From: DATGEP01 sp035310125
GTDB lineage: Bacteria > Chloroflexota > Ktedonobacteria > Ktedonobacterales > JADMIN01
Reading direction: 5' to 3'
Assembly (NCBI GenBank): GCA_035310125.1
Contig: DATGEP010000380.1
Location: 1 to 22,069 of the forward strand
Length of the DNA stretch: 22,069 bases
Below are positions 8,922 through 15,417 of the stretch, piece by piece (within the stretch, counting starts at the first letter, position 1; each line of letters begins with the position of its first letter). The notes below the pieces were generated by a model. That model saw only the letters and a program-made list of their open reading frames with translations. It did not search any database and was not told the DNA's origin. The position numbers were made by a program, and so were the translations under genes.

Positions 8922-9623
8922 TCACGAGAAATCAGCCCGATAGCGATGCATCTTCTCGGCGAAGAGGAGCCGCTCGGGATCGAGTAAAATAATGGTCCGG
9001 CCTTCGAGAATGATGGCACGGGAAGCGTAGGGTGTGGCCCAGGTCGGCACGACGCCAAGAGTGTGTGTCGGCGCCGCGTCGCCAGAGAGCGTGCGCATGG
9101 CGGTCACGCCGTCAACGACCATGCCGATGGTCATATCGCGCTGGGTGAGCACGAGCAGACGGGTGCGTGGCGTGATAGGCTGGGGCGGCATGCCGAAGTA
9201 GCCGCGCAGGTCTATCAGGGATGTGATGGCGCCGTGCAGATTGATGACGCCAAGCACCCACGAGACAGTGTTGGGAACGGGAGTCACGTCAGCGACACGC
9301 TCAACGCCCTGAACAGCCTCGGAGGGAAACGCGCAATCAGCGTCGCCAAGGGCGAAGACAACGTGCTGCGGAGCCGAGGCATCCGCGATGTTGTCAGTGC
9401 CCACGCCCATCATCTGGGCGAGGCTGGCGATCTGCGCGGGGCTGCGCAATCCAGCGCGCTGGGCAAGCTGTGTCAGCATTTCGGGGGTAAGCGTGCCGGT
9501 TCCCCCGAAATTGCGGTCGCCGCCAAGCGCCCGTAGCGCCTGCTGAAGCGTTTCGGACATGCTAGCGCCGGTGCGGTTCTGCTCAGAGCCGGGAATACTC
9601 GAATTCGAGAGCGGATCGTTCAT
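8922..9623 (-). CDS. cheW: CheW-like coupling protein (PilI/PixI type)
   Basis: CheW proteins link transducers to the regulatory domain of CheA. From the ATG at 9623 (MNDPLSNSS) the product is 233 residues. That start has GGGAGG four bases upstream; a second ATG at 9560 (MSETLQQAL) is possible but less well placed. The CheW domain spans about 86-222 and shows the hallmark segment VLGVINLHGAITSLIDLRGYF at about 123-143. The first 85 residues are an extra N-terminal region, unusual for plain CheW proteins of about 150-170 residues. It contains a stretch at about 45-78 (TPEMLTQLAQRAGL, then PAQIASLAQMMG) that looks like one or two short helices. The gene lies 55 bases after the PilH-like receiver and is surely part of the same unit. 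Confidence 0.9.
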   Translation of the reverse strand: MNDPLSNSSIPGSEQNRTGASMSETLQQALRALGGDRNFGGTGTLTPEMLTQLAQRAGLRSPAQIASLAQMMGVGTDNIADASAPQHVVFALGDADCAFPSEAVQGVERVADVTPVPNTVSWVLGVINLHGAITSLIDLRGYFGMPPQPITPRTRLLVLTQRDMTIGMVVDGVTAMRTLSGDAAPTHTLGVVPTWATPYASRAIILEGRTIILLDPERLLFAEKMHRYRADFS

Positions 9624-9678
9624 CGTGCCTCCCACGAGGCGCGCCGGGCGGCAACCCGATGCGGCAGTTTCAGCGGGA

Positions 9679-10044
9679 CTAGATGAGGCTGCGCACGCTG
9701 GCGAGCAGCTCATCTTTGCTGAATGGCTTGGTCATGTAGAGATCGGCGCCCTGCTGCAATCCCCACCGTTTGTCGAGCGGAGTGTTTTTGGCGCTTATCA
9801 GGATGATGGGAATATCGCGGCTCTGCTCCATTTGTTTCAGTTTGCGGCAGAGCTGAAAGCCGTTTTGTTTGGGTAAGATGACGTCGAGCACAACGCACTG
9901 AGGCCGCTCCTGGAGGACCTTCTCAAGCGCTTCCTCGCCATCAACGGCGGTGATGACGTCGTAGCCGCTCTCACGCAATGGCGTGGCGATGAGCGTCAGA
10001 TCAGTCCAACTGTCATCAACGACCAAGACTTTTGACATGGTCAT
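9679..10044 (-). CDS. Stand-alone receiver domain, PilH/CheY-like
   Basis: The 121-residue product is a single response-regulator receiver with no output domain. The acidic pair is Asp10-Asp11 (VLVVDDSW), the phospho-acceptor is Asp54 (VVLDVILPKQNGF), the switch residue is Ser84 and the conserved lysine is Lys106 (TKPF). The segment DKRWGLQQGADLYMTKPF at about 91-108 closely resembles the corresponding part of PilH (DKxWGxxQGAxxYLTKP), so I call it PilH-like; PixH would be the cyanobacterial equivalent. AGGGAG six bases before the ATG at 10044 supports that start over the ATG two codons later. It would receive phosphate from the CheA Hpt domains and act by protein contact or as a phosphate sink. 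Confidence 0.92.
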   Translation of the reverse strand: MTMSKVLVVDDSWTDLTLIATPLRESGYDVITAVDGEEALEKVLQERPQCVVLDVILPKQNGFQLCRKLKQMEQSRDIPIILISAKNTPLDKRWGLQQGADLYMTKPFSKDELLASVRSLI

Positions 10045-10119
10045 GCGAGACTCCCTGTACCCTGTCGCGCGTGGAGCCGGGTCCCTGACCCAGCGCAGAC
10101 GGAAAATAAGTGCGTTGCG

Positions 10120-10143
10120 GGCCGCGCCACCGATAGCGCGGCC
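10120..10143. other. Perfect 8-bp hairpin between two receiver genes
   Basis: GGCCGCGC and its exact reverse complement GCGCGGCC flank an 8-base loop in the 112-base gap between the PilG-like and PilH-like genes. No run of T follows directly on the transcribed minus strand; a short TTATTTT lies about ten bases further on. It is therefore not a classic terminator. It could protect the mRNA end or cause partial termination so that the first two genes are made in excess. Confidence 0.45.
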
Positions 10144-10156
10144 ACCTCAGACCCTG

Positions 10157-10591
10157 TTAGACACGGCGGCGCAGCCGCTGCTGGCGGAGGGCGCGCTGCG
10201 CCGCGCGCGCCCGCACATTCGCGCTATCCAGATGACGTTTGACGATCTGGACAAGCTCGGCGGAATCGAACGGCTTGGTGATGTATTCCGTTGACCCCGC
10301 CAGTTTGCCGCGCATTCTGTCGAAAAGCCCATCTTTGCCGCTAAGCATGATGATAGGCATGTCACGATAGGCCATATTTCTGCGCACGGCCTGGCATATA
10401 TTGTAGCCATCCATGCGCGGAAGCATGATATCGAGCAGGATCAAGTCGGGCTGCTCGTCCGCGACGGCGGCGAGCGCGCTCAGGCCGTCTCCGGCGGTGA
10501 CGACACGTATATGCTCACGCTGCAAGGTGAGCTGTACGATCTTGCGCACAGTGGGGCTATCATCCACCACCAATACAACCGGCTCGTCCAC
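10157..10591 (-). CDS. Receiver domain protein, PilG-like, abutting the PATAN gene
   Basis: The 144-residue product is a receiver with Asp10-Asp11 (VLVVDDSPTVRK), phospho-acceptor Asp54 (LLDIMLPRMDGYNIC), Ser84 and Lys106 (ITKPF). The stretch IIMLSGKDGLFDRMRGKLAG at about 80-99 is very like PilG (VIMLSSKDGLFD), so this is the PilG-like member of the pair. Residues 120-144 form a basic tail rich in Arg, Ala and Gln. The start is GTG at 10591. It directly follows the TAA of the PATAN gene in the same frame, and a consensus AGGAGG lies nine bases before the GTG inside the upstream coding sequence. Translation is therefore likely coupled to the PATAN protein. Confidence 0.93.
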   Translation of the reverse strand: MDEPVVLVVDDSPTVRKIVQLTLQREHIRVVTAGDGLSALAAVADEQPDLILLDIMLPRMDGYNICQAVRRNMAYRDMPIIMLSGKDGLFDRMRGKLAGSTEYITKPFDSAELVQIVKRHLDSANVRARAAQRALRQQRLRRRV

Positions 10592-11980
10592 TTAACTGAA
10601 CCTCCTGCGCGTATCTGGTGCCATCTCATACTCCGCGTAGGCCATTCCACGGCGCGGCTCGGGTGTCACGCGTACCTGAGCAAAGCGGTCCGCCTGCGCA
10701 TGGGCCGCGGCGCGGCGATGTTGATGCCGCGCGATTTCTTCGTCTATCTCGTGTAGGAACGCTGACCAGAGATCCTCGAATTGCCGCCCCACACGCGACT
10801 TGCCGACTTCATCGGTGAGGACACGGTCGAATACGGAGCGCATAAAGTGTGAGAGCAGCTGGACCGCGTCCCAATAGCAATCCGCAAGCTCCTGGCCGCG
10901 CACGACGCGATCCAGCGATTCCAGATCAGCATAGTCTATGCGCCCGTTCACGAAGCGGATGATTTCATCCATGCGCGGAAAGTTCCGTTGCAGCTGTGTC
11001 AGCAGCGGCCCAAAGGTGGCCTCGATATAGTGGACGACGTCAGCTTTCGGCACTTCACCGCGCCCACGCAGCGTTCGTGCGAAGAGCGCATGGTGAGCCA
11101 GCAAGCCATTGACGCACGTGCCCATTGTCTTTACGAGCAGCAGCATGCGCTGCTCAGGATTCGGTTTGGGGTCCTGCGAGAGCTGATGCTGGCTCTGCGT
11201 CAACAGATTGGCGAGGTTGCGCTCAAGCTCGGTCTCCAGGCGGGCGTCCACTACTTCGATCAGGCCGAGATCAATCAGCTTGCGCATGATCGTGGCGACG
11301 GTGGATTCGGGGATGAGGAGCGCATAGGAAATGGCGTGGAGGGGAAACTGGCCGTTGGAGAGGCAGAGGACGTGAATTTCGTCCTGGGTGAGGCCCAGGC
11401 CGGCGATGTCGCCCTGAAACTCAGGCTCCGGCATCCAGCGGGCGATGGTGGCCCGGCCCAGCGCGAGTGATCCAGCGCGTCCCCATTCGTCGGCCAGGCG
11501 CAGTGCTTCGAGCAGGACGTGATCTACGTTGAGGCGCTGCTCAGGGGCGACGCGCCCGGAAATGGCGGCAACGTCGCGGTGGAACTCGAAGCGCCCGCGC
11601 TCCCAGCGGATCGCATGGCTGATACATTGAATGACGCGGAACTCAATGCGTTGGTGGCGCTCCGCGCGTTGCATGATATTCATATGGACCATGATGTCCA
11701 TCGCGACGGTAGGATTCGTGCCGGCCAGGCTGCGCAGCTCAACGGCTTTCGCCTTGTTGATGCGGTGCAGCAGGCGAAACATATCAATGAGGTCAGGGGC
11801 GGGTGTGCCAGGCTCGTCGAGGTCTATGATGAGGCCCTCTTCGAGGAAGATTGCCAGGCGTTCCTGCCCGGAAGTCACACTCAGGACACCCGTCTTACCA
11901 CTCAACGCCAGCATCTTGAGGGTGGCTTGCAGGCCAAGCGTCTCAAGGTTGCCGTCGAGTATCCGCCCTTGTGATTCCAT
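10592..11980 (-). CDS. PATAN/DUF4388 domain protein, PatA/PixG-like without its own receiver
   Basis: From ATG 11980 the product has 462 residues (MESQGRILDGNLETLGLQAT). A GTG start at 12007 adding nine residues is possible; both starts have imperfect ribosome binding sites. Residues about 6-110 match the PATAN/DUF4388 pattern, with the LALSGKTGVLSV motif (24-35) followed by a strand-rich segment IFLEEGLIIDL. Residues about 197-244 look like a winged-helix segment (LTQDEIHVLCLSNGQ, then IPESTVATIMRKLIDLGLIEV). The rest is mainly helical, with a basic, His/Arg-rich C-terminus. In cyanobacterial PatA and PixG the PATAN domain is joined to a C-terminal receiver; here the receiver is the next gene, separated by one in-frame TAA. 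The protein is the first gene of the cluster and probably gives its specific output. DNA binding by the winged-helix segment is unproven. Confidence 0.88.
   Translation of the reverse strand: MESQGRILDGNLETLGLQATLKMLALSGKTGVLSVTSGQERLAIFLEEGLIIDLDEPGTPAPDLIDMFRLLHRINKAKAVELRSLAGTNPTVAMDIMVHMNIMQRAERHQRIEFRVIQCISHAIRWERGRFEFHRDVAAISGRVAPEQRLNVDHVLLEALRLADEWGRAGSLALGRATIARWMPEPEFQGDIAGLGLTQDEIHVLCLSNGQFPLHAISYALLIPESTVATIMRKLIDLGLIEVVDARLETELERNLANLLTQSQHQLSQDPKPNPEQRMLLLVKTMGTCVNGLLAHHALFARTLRGRGEVPKADVVHYIEATFGPLLTQLQRNFPRMDEIIRFVNGRIDYADLESLDRVVRGQELADCYWDAVQLLSHFMRSVFDRVLTDEVGKSRVGRQFEDLWSAFLHEIDEEIARHQHRRAAAHAQADRFAQVRVTPEPRRGMAYAEYEMAPDTRRRFS
10601..10606 (-). promoter_or_regulatory. Ribosome binding site deciding the GTG start of the PilG-like receiver
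   Basis: AGGAGG on the minus strand lies inside the last codons of the PATAN gene, nine bases before the GTG at 10591. It shows that the receiver can be made as a separate protein even though it is in frame with the gene before it. Confidence 0.75.
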
Positions 11981-12072
11981 ACTCCCCCTCGGTCCGTACC
12001 ATTCCACACGACCTCTTCCATACGCAGTGAGTGCTTTTGGGACTTGTGGCTGAGCCTTTGCGGGTCCCGACT

Positions 12073-12100
12073 ATTGTATCACACCGCTACAGGGGTACAA
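12073..12100 (-). promoter_or_regulatory. Candidate sigma-70 promoter for the chemosensory cluster
   Basis: On the minus strand TACAAT (12073-12078) is preceded after 16 bases by TTGTAC (12095-12100). The -10 matches five of six consensus bases; the -35 matches only TTG. It lies about 90 bases before the PATAN start codon and is the best candidate in the divergent region 11981-12201. Confidence 0.45.
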
Positions 12101-12201
12101 GAGCCTGATTTCCTGGCCGCGCAATCACCAGCCGCACTTTGCGCATCAATACTAGGCGACACAGCAGATGTGCCGGAGTCTTCGTTATAAAGGGAGTGCG
12201 C

Positions 12202-12852
12202 ATGAGTCGCTGGCAAGCCGAGCGTACCGTACGGCCCTTCTCGTACGGTCAGGCGACGGTTGCCATCCCGATGGGAGTGGCGCCGGAAGGAGTGGCTCTG
12301 GTGGTGGATCGCGAGCTGTTTCTCGCGCTCGTAGAGCGGCACACAGCGGTACTGCTCAAGGCGACGTCCGCGCTCGTTGGCTTCACCGACGCGGAGGATG
12401 CGGCTCAGGAAGCGGTGCTGCGGGCGTGGCGGAAGCGTGAGACGCTGCGCGATCCCGCCGCGTTTCGACCGTGGCTCCTGCAAATCGCCGTCAACGTCTG
12501 TCGCGAGTGGCAGCGCGGCGGGTATGGCAAGCACCTGCGCGCCAACCTGCCCTTGACGGCGGACCACGCGGACCTGCTCGGCACACTTGATGCCGATCCG
12601 GGCGATAGCGGATTCGCTCTCGCGCTCGATCTGCGACAGGCTATCAACGAGCTGGCGCCGGAGCTGCGGATGGCGGTCGTCTTGCGCTACTACGCCGGCA
12701 TGGACGCCAGCGAGATTGGCGCGGCGCTTGGCGTGCCGCCACCGACGATTCGCACCCGCCTGCGCCGCGCGCTCACCCTGCTGCGCGAGCGGCTGCGCGA
12801 CTCCGGACATCTGCCTGTGACTGAACGGAATGAAGGAGGCACCCATGTCTGA
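12202..12852 (+). CDS. ECF-type RNA polymerase sigma factor
   Basis: The product (216 residues from ATG 12202) directs RNA polymerase to a small regulon. AAGGGAG five bases upstream supports this ATG over an upstream TTG. Residues 1-38 form an extra N-terminal segment. Sigma region 2 covers about 39-105 and contains FTDAEDAAQEAVLRAWR (61-77), the typical ECF core-binding and -10 motif. Region 4 covers about 148-200, with the helix-turn-helix MDASEIGAALGVPPPTIRTR at 167-186. There is no sigma-3 region between them, as expected for ECF factors. The last eight bases overlap the start of the next gene, a membrane protein, in the usual arrangement of a sigma factor and its regulator. Confidence 0.92.
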   Translation: MSRWQAERTVRPFSYGQATVAIPMGVAPEGVALVVDRELFLALVERHTAVLLKATSALVGFTDAEDAAQEAVLRAWRKRETLRDPAAFRPWLLQIAVNVCREWQRGGYGKHLRANLPLTADHADLLGTLDADPGDSGFALALDLRQAINELAPELRMAVVLRYYAGMDASEIGAALGVPPPTIRTRLRRALTLLRERLRDSGHLPVTERNEGGTHV

Positions 12853-14491
12853 CGACATTTCGCGCTCTCCCAACACTCCTGAGCCGCTGCCGCCCGAGCT
12901 ACTGGGCATCGAGCACCAGGTTCTCGCGGACGGGGCGGTATGGGAGCGGAGCGTGCCTCCCGCCGATTCTTTCACCCGACGCATACGGTCGGTGCTACAG
13001 GAGGAGTCCATGCGCGATTCGGAGAAACCCACGGAGCGGTTGGCACGAGAAATGAAGCCGGGAGACGCGGGCGCACCGAGCCCGCGCGCGTATCGCATGT
13101 TAAGCCGGTGGCGGGCGTTCGCCGCGACGGTCGCGGCGGTGCTTATCGTCGGATTGCTCGGCGCGGTCTTCGCGGCGCTCGCGCACAATCACGGGCAAGC
13201 CGGCAACGGGCCGCACCGGCAGCCGCAGGTGACCGCGACGGTCAGCACGCCGACACCAGCGCATATCCATGTGCTGTCTGAGCAGCCGGCCGCGACAAAT
13301 CAGCCGGGAACGCCGATTGTCGCACAGAGCGATCCGCAAGTGATGTACGAGTATGCCGACAACGGATCGGGGGCGGTGCTGCGGCACAGCGTGGACGGCG
13401 GCACGACCTGGAGTGACATCGCGTTCCCGGTGTCCACCGTGTCGCTCGGCGCGGTGTATCTGGCGGTCAGTCCGCTCGACGCGCAGAACGTGTTTCTGGG
13501 AGTAGATGTGCCTATTCCCGCGACCGCATCATGCGACGTGCATGCCGACATACATACCAGCTTCGCGCCGAAGGGCAACGCCAAGCTCTGTCCGCAGCTG
13601 TATCGCAGCCAGGATGGCGGCACCATCTGGCAACTGGTGCAGTTACCCACCTCCGGCACTATTTTCCCGACGGGGGTTGTATTTTTCTATGACTCCACGA
13701 TCTTGCAGGGTCAGGGCAATCGCCTGTATGCGAAGGTGTTCTACAATCAATCCTTCATCACTCCGTCGCTCGACATCCGTATCCTGAGCACGACGGATGA
13801 AGGCGCGACATGGCAGGCGGCGGATACGTCGCTGACGAAGCTGGCGCCGCATGTCTGCGAGTACGCGGCCACGCCCGTGGGAAGCACGCTTTTTGCCGTC
13901 AGCGCGGCAAGCTGCATTTCCGAGGGCGACGGAACGCTCTGGCGCAGCGATGACGCGGGCGCGACGTGGATACAGGTGGTGACGATTGCCAACTGGGCGT
14001 TGAATTTAAGCCCGGCGCTGGTCGCGGCCAACGTCAACGGCGACCCCACCCGCCCGCTGCTGTATACGGAACAGATGTCCAGCCAGCTGTTATCGGCAAG
14101 CGACGTTGCGGTCAGCGCCGACGGCGGCAAGACCTGGCGGAACGCGCCGCTCGCTGGTGTGCCGGCAAAAGCGCAGCTGCTGATGATGGGTAGCGCCGCG
14201 CTGCCAGACGGCTCCATCGTCGCGGCGGTCAGTAGTGTTCCAGCGCCCGGCGGGCAACAGGGGTCCGCTACACCGACACCCTCGATGAATGGCGCCCCGG
14301 CTGCTGTCAGCTGTTACTACTGGTCGCCGGGAGCGAGCGCGTGGAAGCTGCTCACTCCCGCAATCGCCGAGGACGCACCCAGCCTCTCCAATGTGTACGT
14401 GTCGTATTCCAGCGCGGGGCTTGTGGTGACGCTCTCCATCGGCGACAATTCGACCTCAAGTCCGCTGTATACCATCCAGCCGTTCGCGTAG
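12845..14491 (+). CDS. One-pass membrane protein with extracytoplasmic Asp-box (BNR) propeller, probable sigma regulator
   Basis: From ATG 12845, preceded by AAGGAGG, the product has 548 residues. Residues 1-90 are cytoplasmic, polar, and include a helical stretch DSFTRRIRSVLQEES (41-55). A single membrane helix lies at about 91-113, followed by a Pro/Thr-rich linker. The outer part holds five Asp-box motifs (S/T-x-D-x-G-x-T-W type): SVDGGTTW 182-189, SQDGGTIW 255-262, TTDEGATW 316-323, SDDAGATW 368-375 and SADGGKTW 424-431. Such repeats mark sialidase/BNR-like beta-propellers. The sialidase catalytic residues are not obvious, so a binding rather than cleaving role is more likely. The 8-base overlap with the sigma gene implies translational coupling. 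By position the N-terminus could be an anti-sigma domain, but the zinc HxxxCxxC motif of common anti-sigma factors is absent. Confidence 0.85.
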   Translation: MSDDISRSPNTPEPLPPELLGIEHQVLADGAVWERSVPPADSFTRRIRSVLQEESMRDSEKPTERLAREMKPGDAGAPSPRAYRMLSRWRAFAATVAAVLIVGLLGAVFAALAHNHGQAGNGPHRQPQVTATVSTPTPAHIHVLSEQPAATNQPGTPIVAQSDPQVMYEYADNGSGAVLRHSVDGGTTWSDIAFPVSTVSLGAVYLAVSPLDAQNVFLGVDVPIPATASCDVHADIHTSFAPKGNAKLCPQLYRSQDGGTIWQLVQLPTSGTIFPTGVVFFYDSTILQGQGNRLYAKVFYNQSFITPSLDIRILSTTDEGATWQAADTSLTKLAPHVCEYAATPVGSTLFAVSAASCISEGDGTLWRSDDAGATWIQVVTIANWALNLSPALVAANVNGDPTRPLLYTEQMSSQLLSASDVAVSADGGKTWRNAPLAGVPAKAQLLMMGSAALPDGSIVAAVSSVPAPGGQQGSATPTPSMNGAPAAVSCYYWSPGASAWKLLTPAIAEDAPSLSNVYVSYSSAGLVVTLSIGDNSTSSPLYTIQPFA

Positions 14492-14623
14492 GGCTTACCG
14501 TCCGCGAACAGATCGTCACCGCGCGCCAGCCGGTCGTCCACGGCGGGCGGGCGCGCGGCAGGCGGTTGGGGATGGCGGGCGCAGCAGGCGGGGGCCGAGA
14601 GCTTCATCGCGCCTCAGCGGGAC

Positions 14624-15412
14624 TCAGCGCGACCAGGCGGTGGCCTCAAGGGCTGTCATCTTGCCCTTGCTGCGCAGCGCCATGCGCAGCGCCATGTTGT
14701 GGGCGCGCTCTTCCGCGCCGTCTGGCAGGGAGGCGAGCGGGGCCACATCCCCATAGCGGTGGCGGAGACCGTGCCAGATGAGATGGTCGGTGAACCAGGG
14801 GTTCTTGGGCAGCACGGGGCCGTGGAGGTAGGTGCCGTAGACCTGGCGGTAGCGCGCACCCTCGCCGCCATCGGAGCCGTTGTTACCGCTGCCCGCGACG
14901 ACGCGCCCAAGCGGCTTGACTCCTTCTCCCAGGTAGGTGCGCCCGCTATGGTTCTCGAAACCGACGAGCGTTTGCTTGCCGCCGCGAGCGAAGTCACACT
15001 CGACGGCGATGTGATTCATGAAGCGCGTGTCACCGCCCTCGGTATACAAATCCACGGCATGGGCGCCTTCCAGGCGTGGCCCCTTGAACGGCTGGTAGTA
15101 GTTGCCGAGGAGCTGGTAGCCGGCGCAAACGGCCAGCACGACGACATCCGACTCCACCGCGTCGCGCAGGCTCGCGGCTTTCTGCTCCAGGTCGCTGGCG
15201 GCGACATCCATCTCTTTGTCCTGGCCGCCGTGGAAGAGAATGAGATCGAACTCGGTGAAGTCGGGATGGACGCCAACGGGCACCTCGACGACGGTGGTAC
15301 GCAGGCCGCGCCACTCGCAGCGCATCTGCGTGGCCATGACATTGCCGCGGTCGCCGGCTATGCTGAGCAGCGTCGGATAGAGGTGGCAGATGCGAAGGGT
15401 CATCGGCGTCAT
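14624..15412 (-). CDS. gatD: Lipid II isoglutaminyl synthase, glutaminase subunit GatD
   Basis: GatD releases ammonia from glutamine and passes it to MurT, which amidates the D-glutamate of lipid II. The 262-residue product is a class I (CobB/CobQ-like) glutamine amidotransferase. The nucleophile elbow is VLAVCAGYQLLG with Cys96, and the catalytic histidine is His197 in GTYLHGPVLPKNPW. These correspond to Cys94 and His189 of S. aureus GatD. The segment LYPTLLSIAGDRGNV at 11-25 is typical of this family. Start ATG 15412 has GGGAGGAG eight bases upstream, lying in the end of murT, and only five bases separate the two genes. The length is close to the family norm of about 240-260. It converges with the propeller gene; 132 bases between the stops show no clear terminator. 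Confidence 0.93.
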   Translation of the reverse strand: MTPMTLRICHLYPTLLSIAGDRGNVMATQMRCEWRGLRTTVVEVPVGVHPDFTEFDLILFHGGQDKEMDVAASDLEQKAASLRDAVESDVVVLAVCAGYQLLGNYYQPFKGPRLEGAHAVDLYTEGGDTRFMNHIAVECDFARGGKQTLVGFENHSGRTYLGEGVKPLGRVVAGSGNNGSDGGEGARYRQVYGTYLHGPVLPKNPWFTDHLIWHGLRHRYGDVAPLASLPDGAEERAHNMALRMALRSKGKMTALEATAWSR

Positions 15413-15417
15413 GGCGG

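Noticed and set aside
12079..13188. Minus-strand frame of 369 codons opposite the sigma factor and the start of the propeller gene
   Set aside because: Low-complexity Arg/Ser/Ala composition and no motif; the opposite strand has clear sigma-factor motifs and overlapping genes with good ribosome binding sites.
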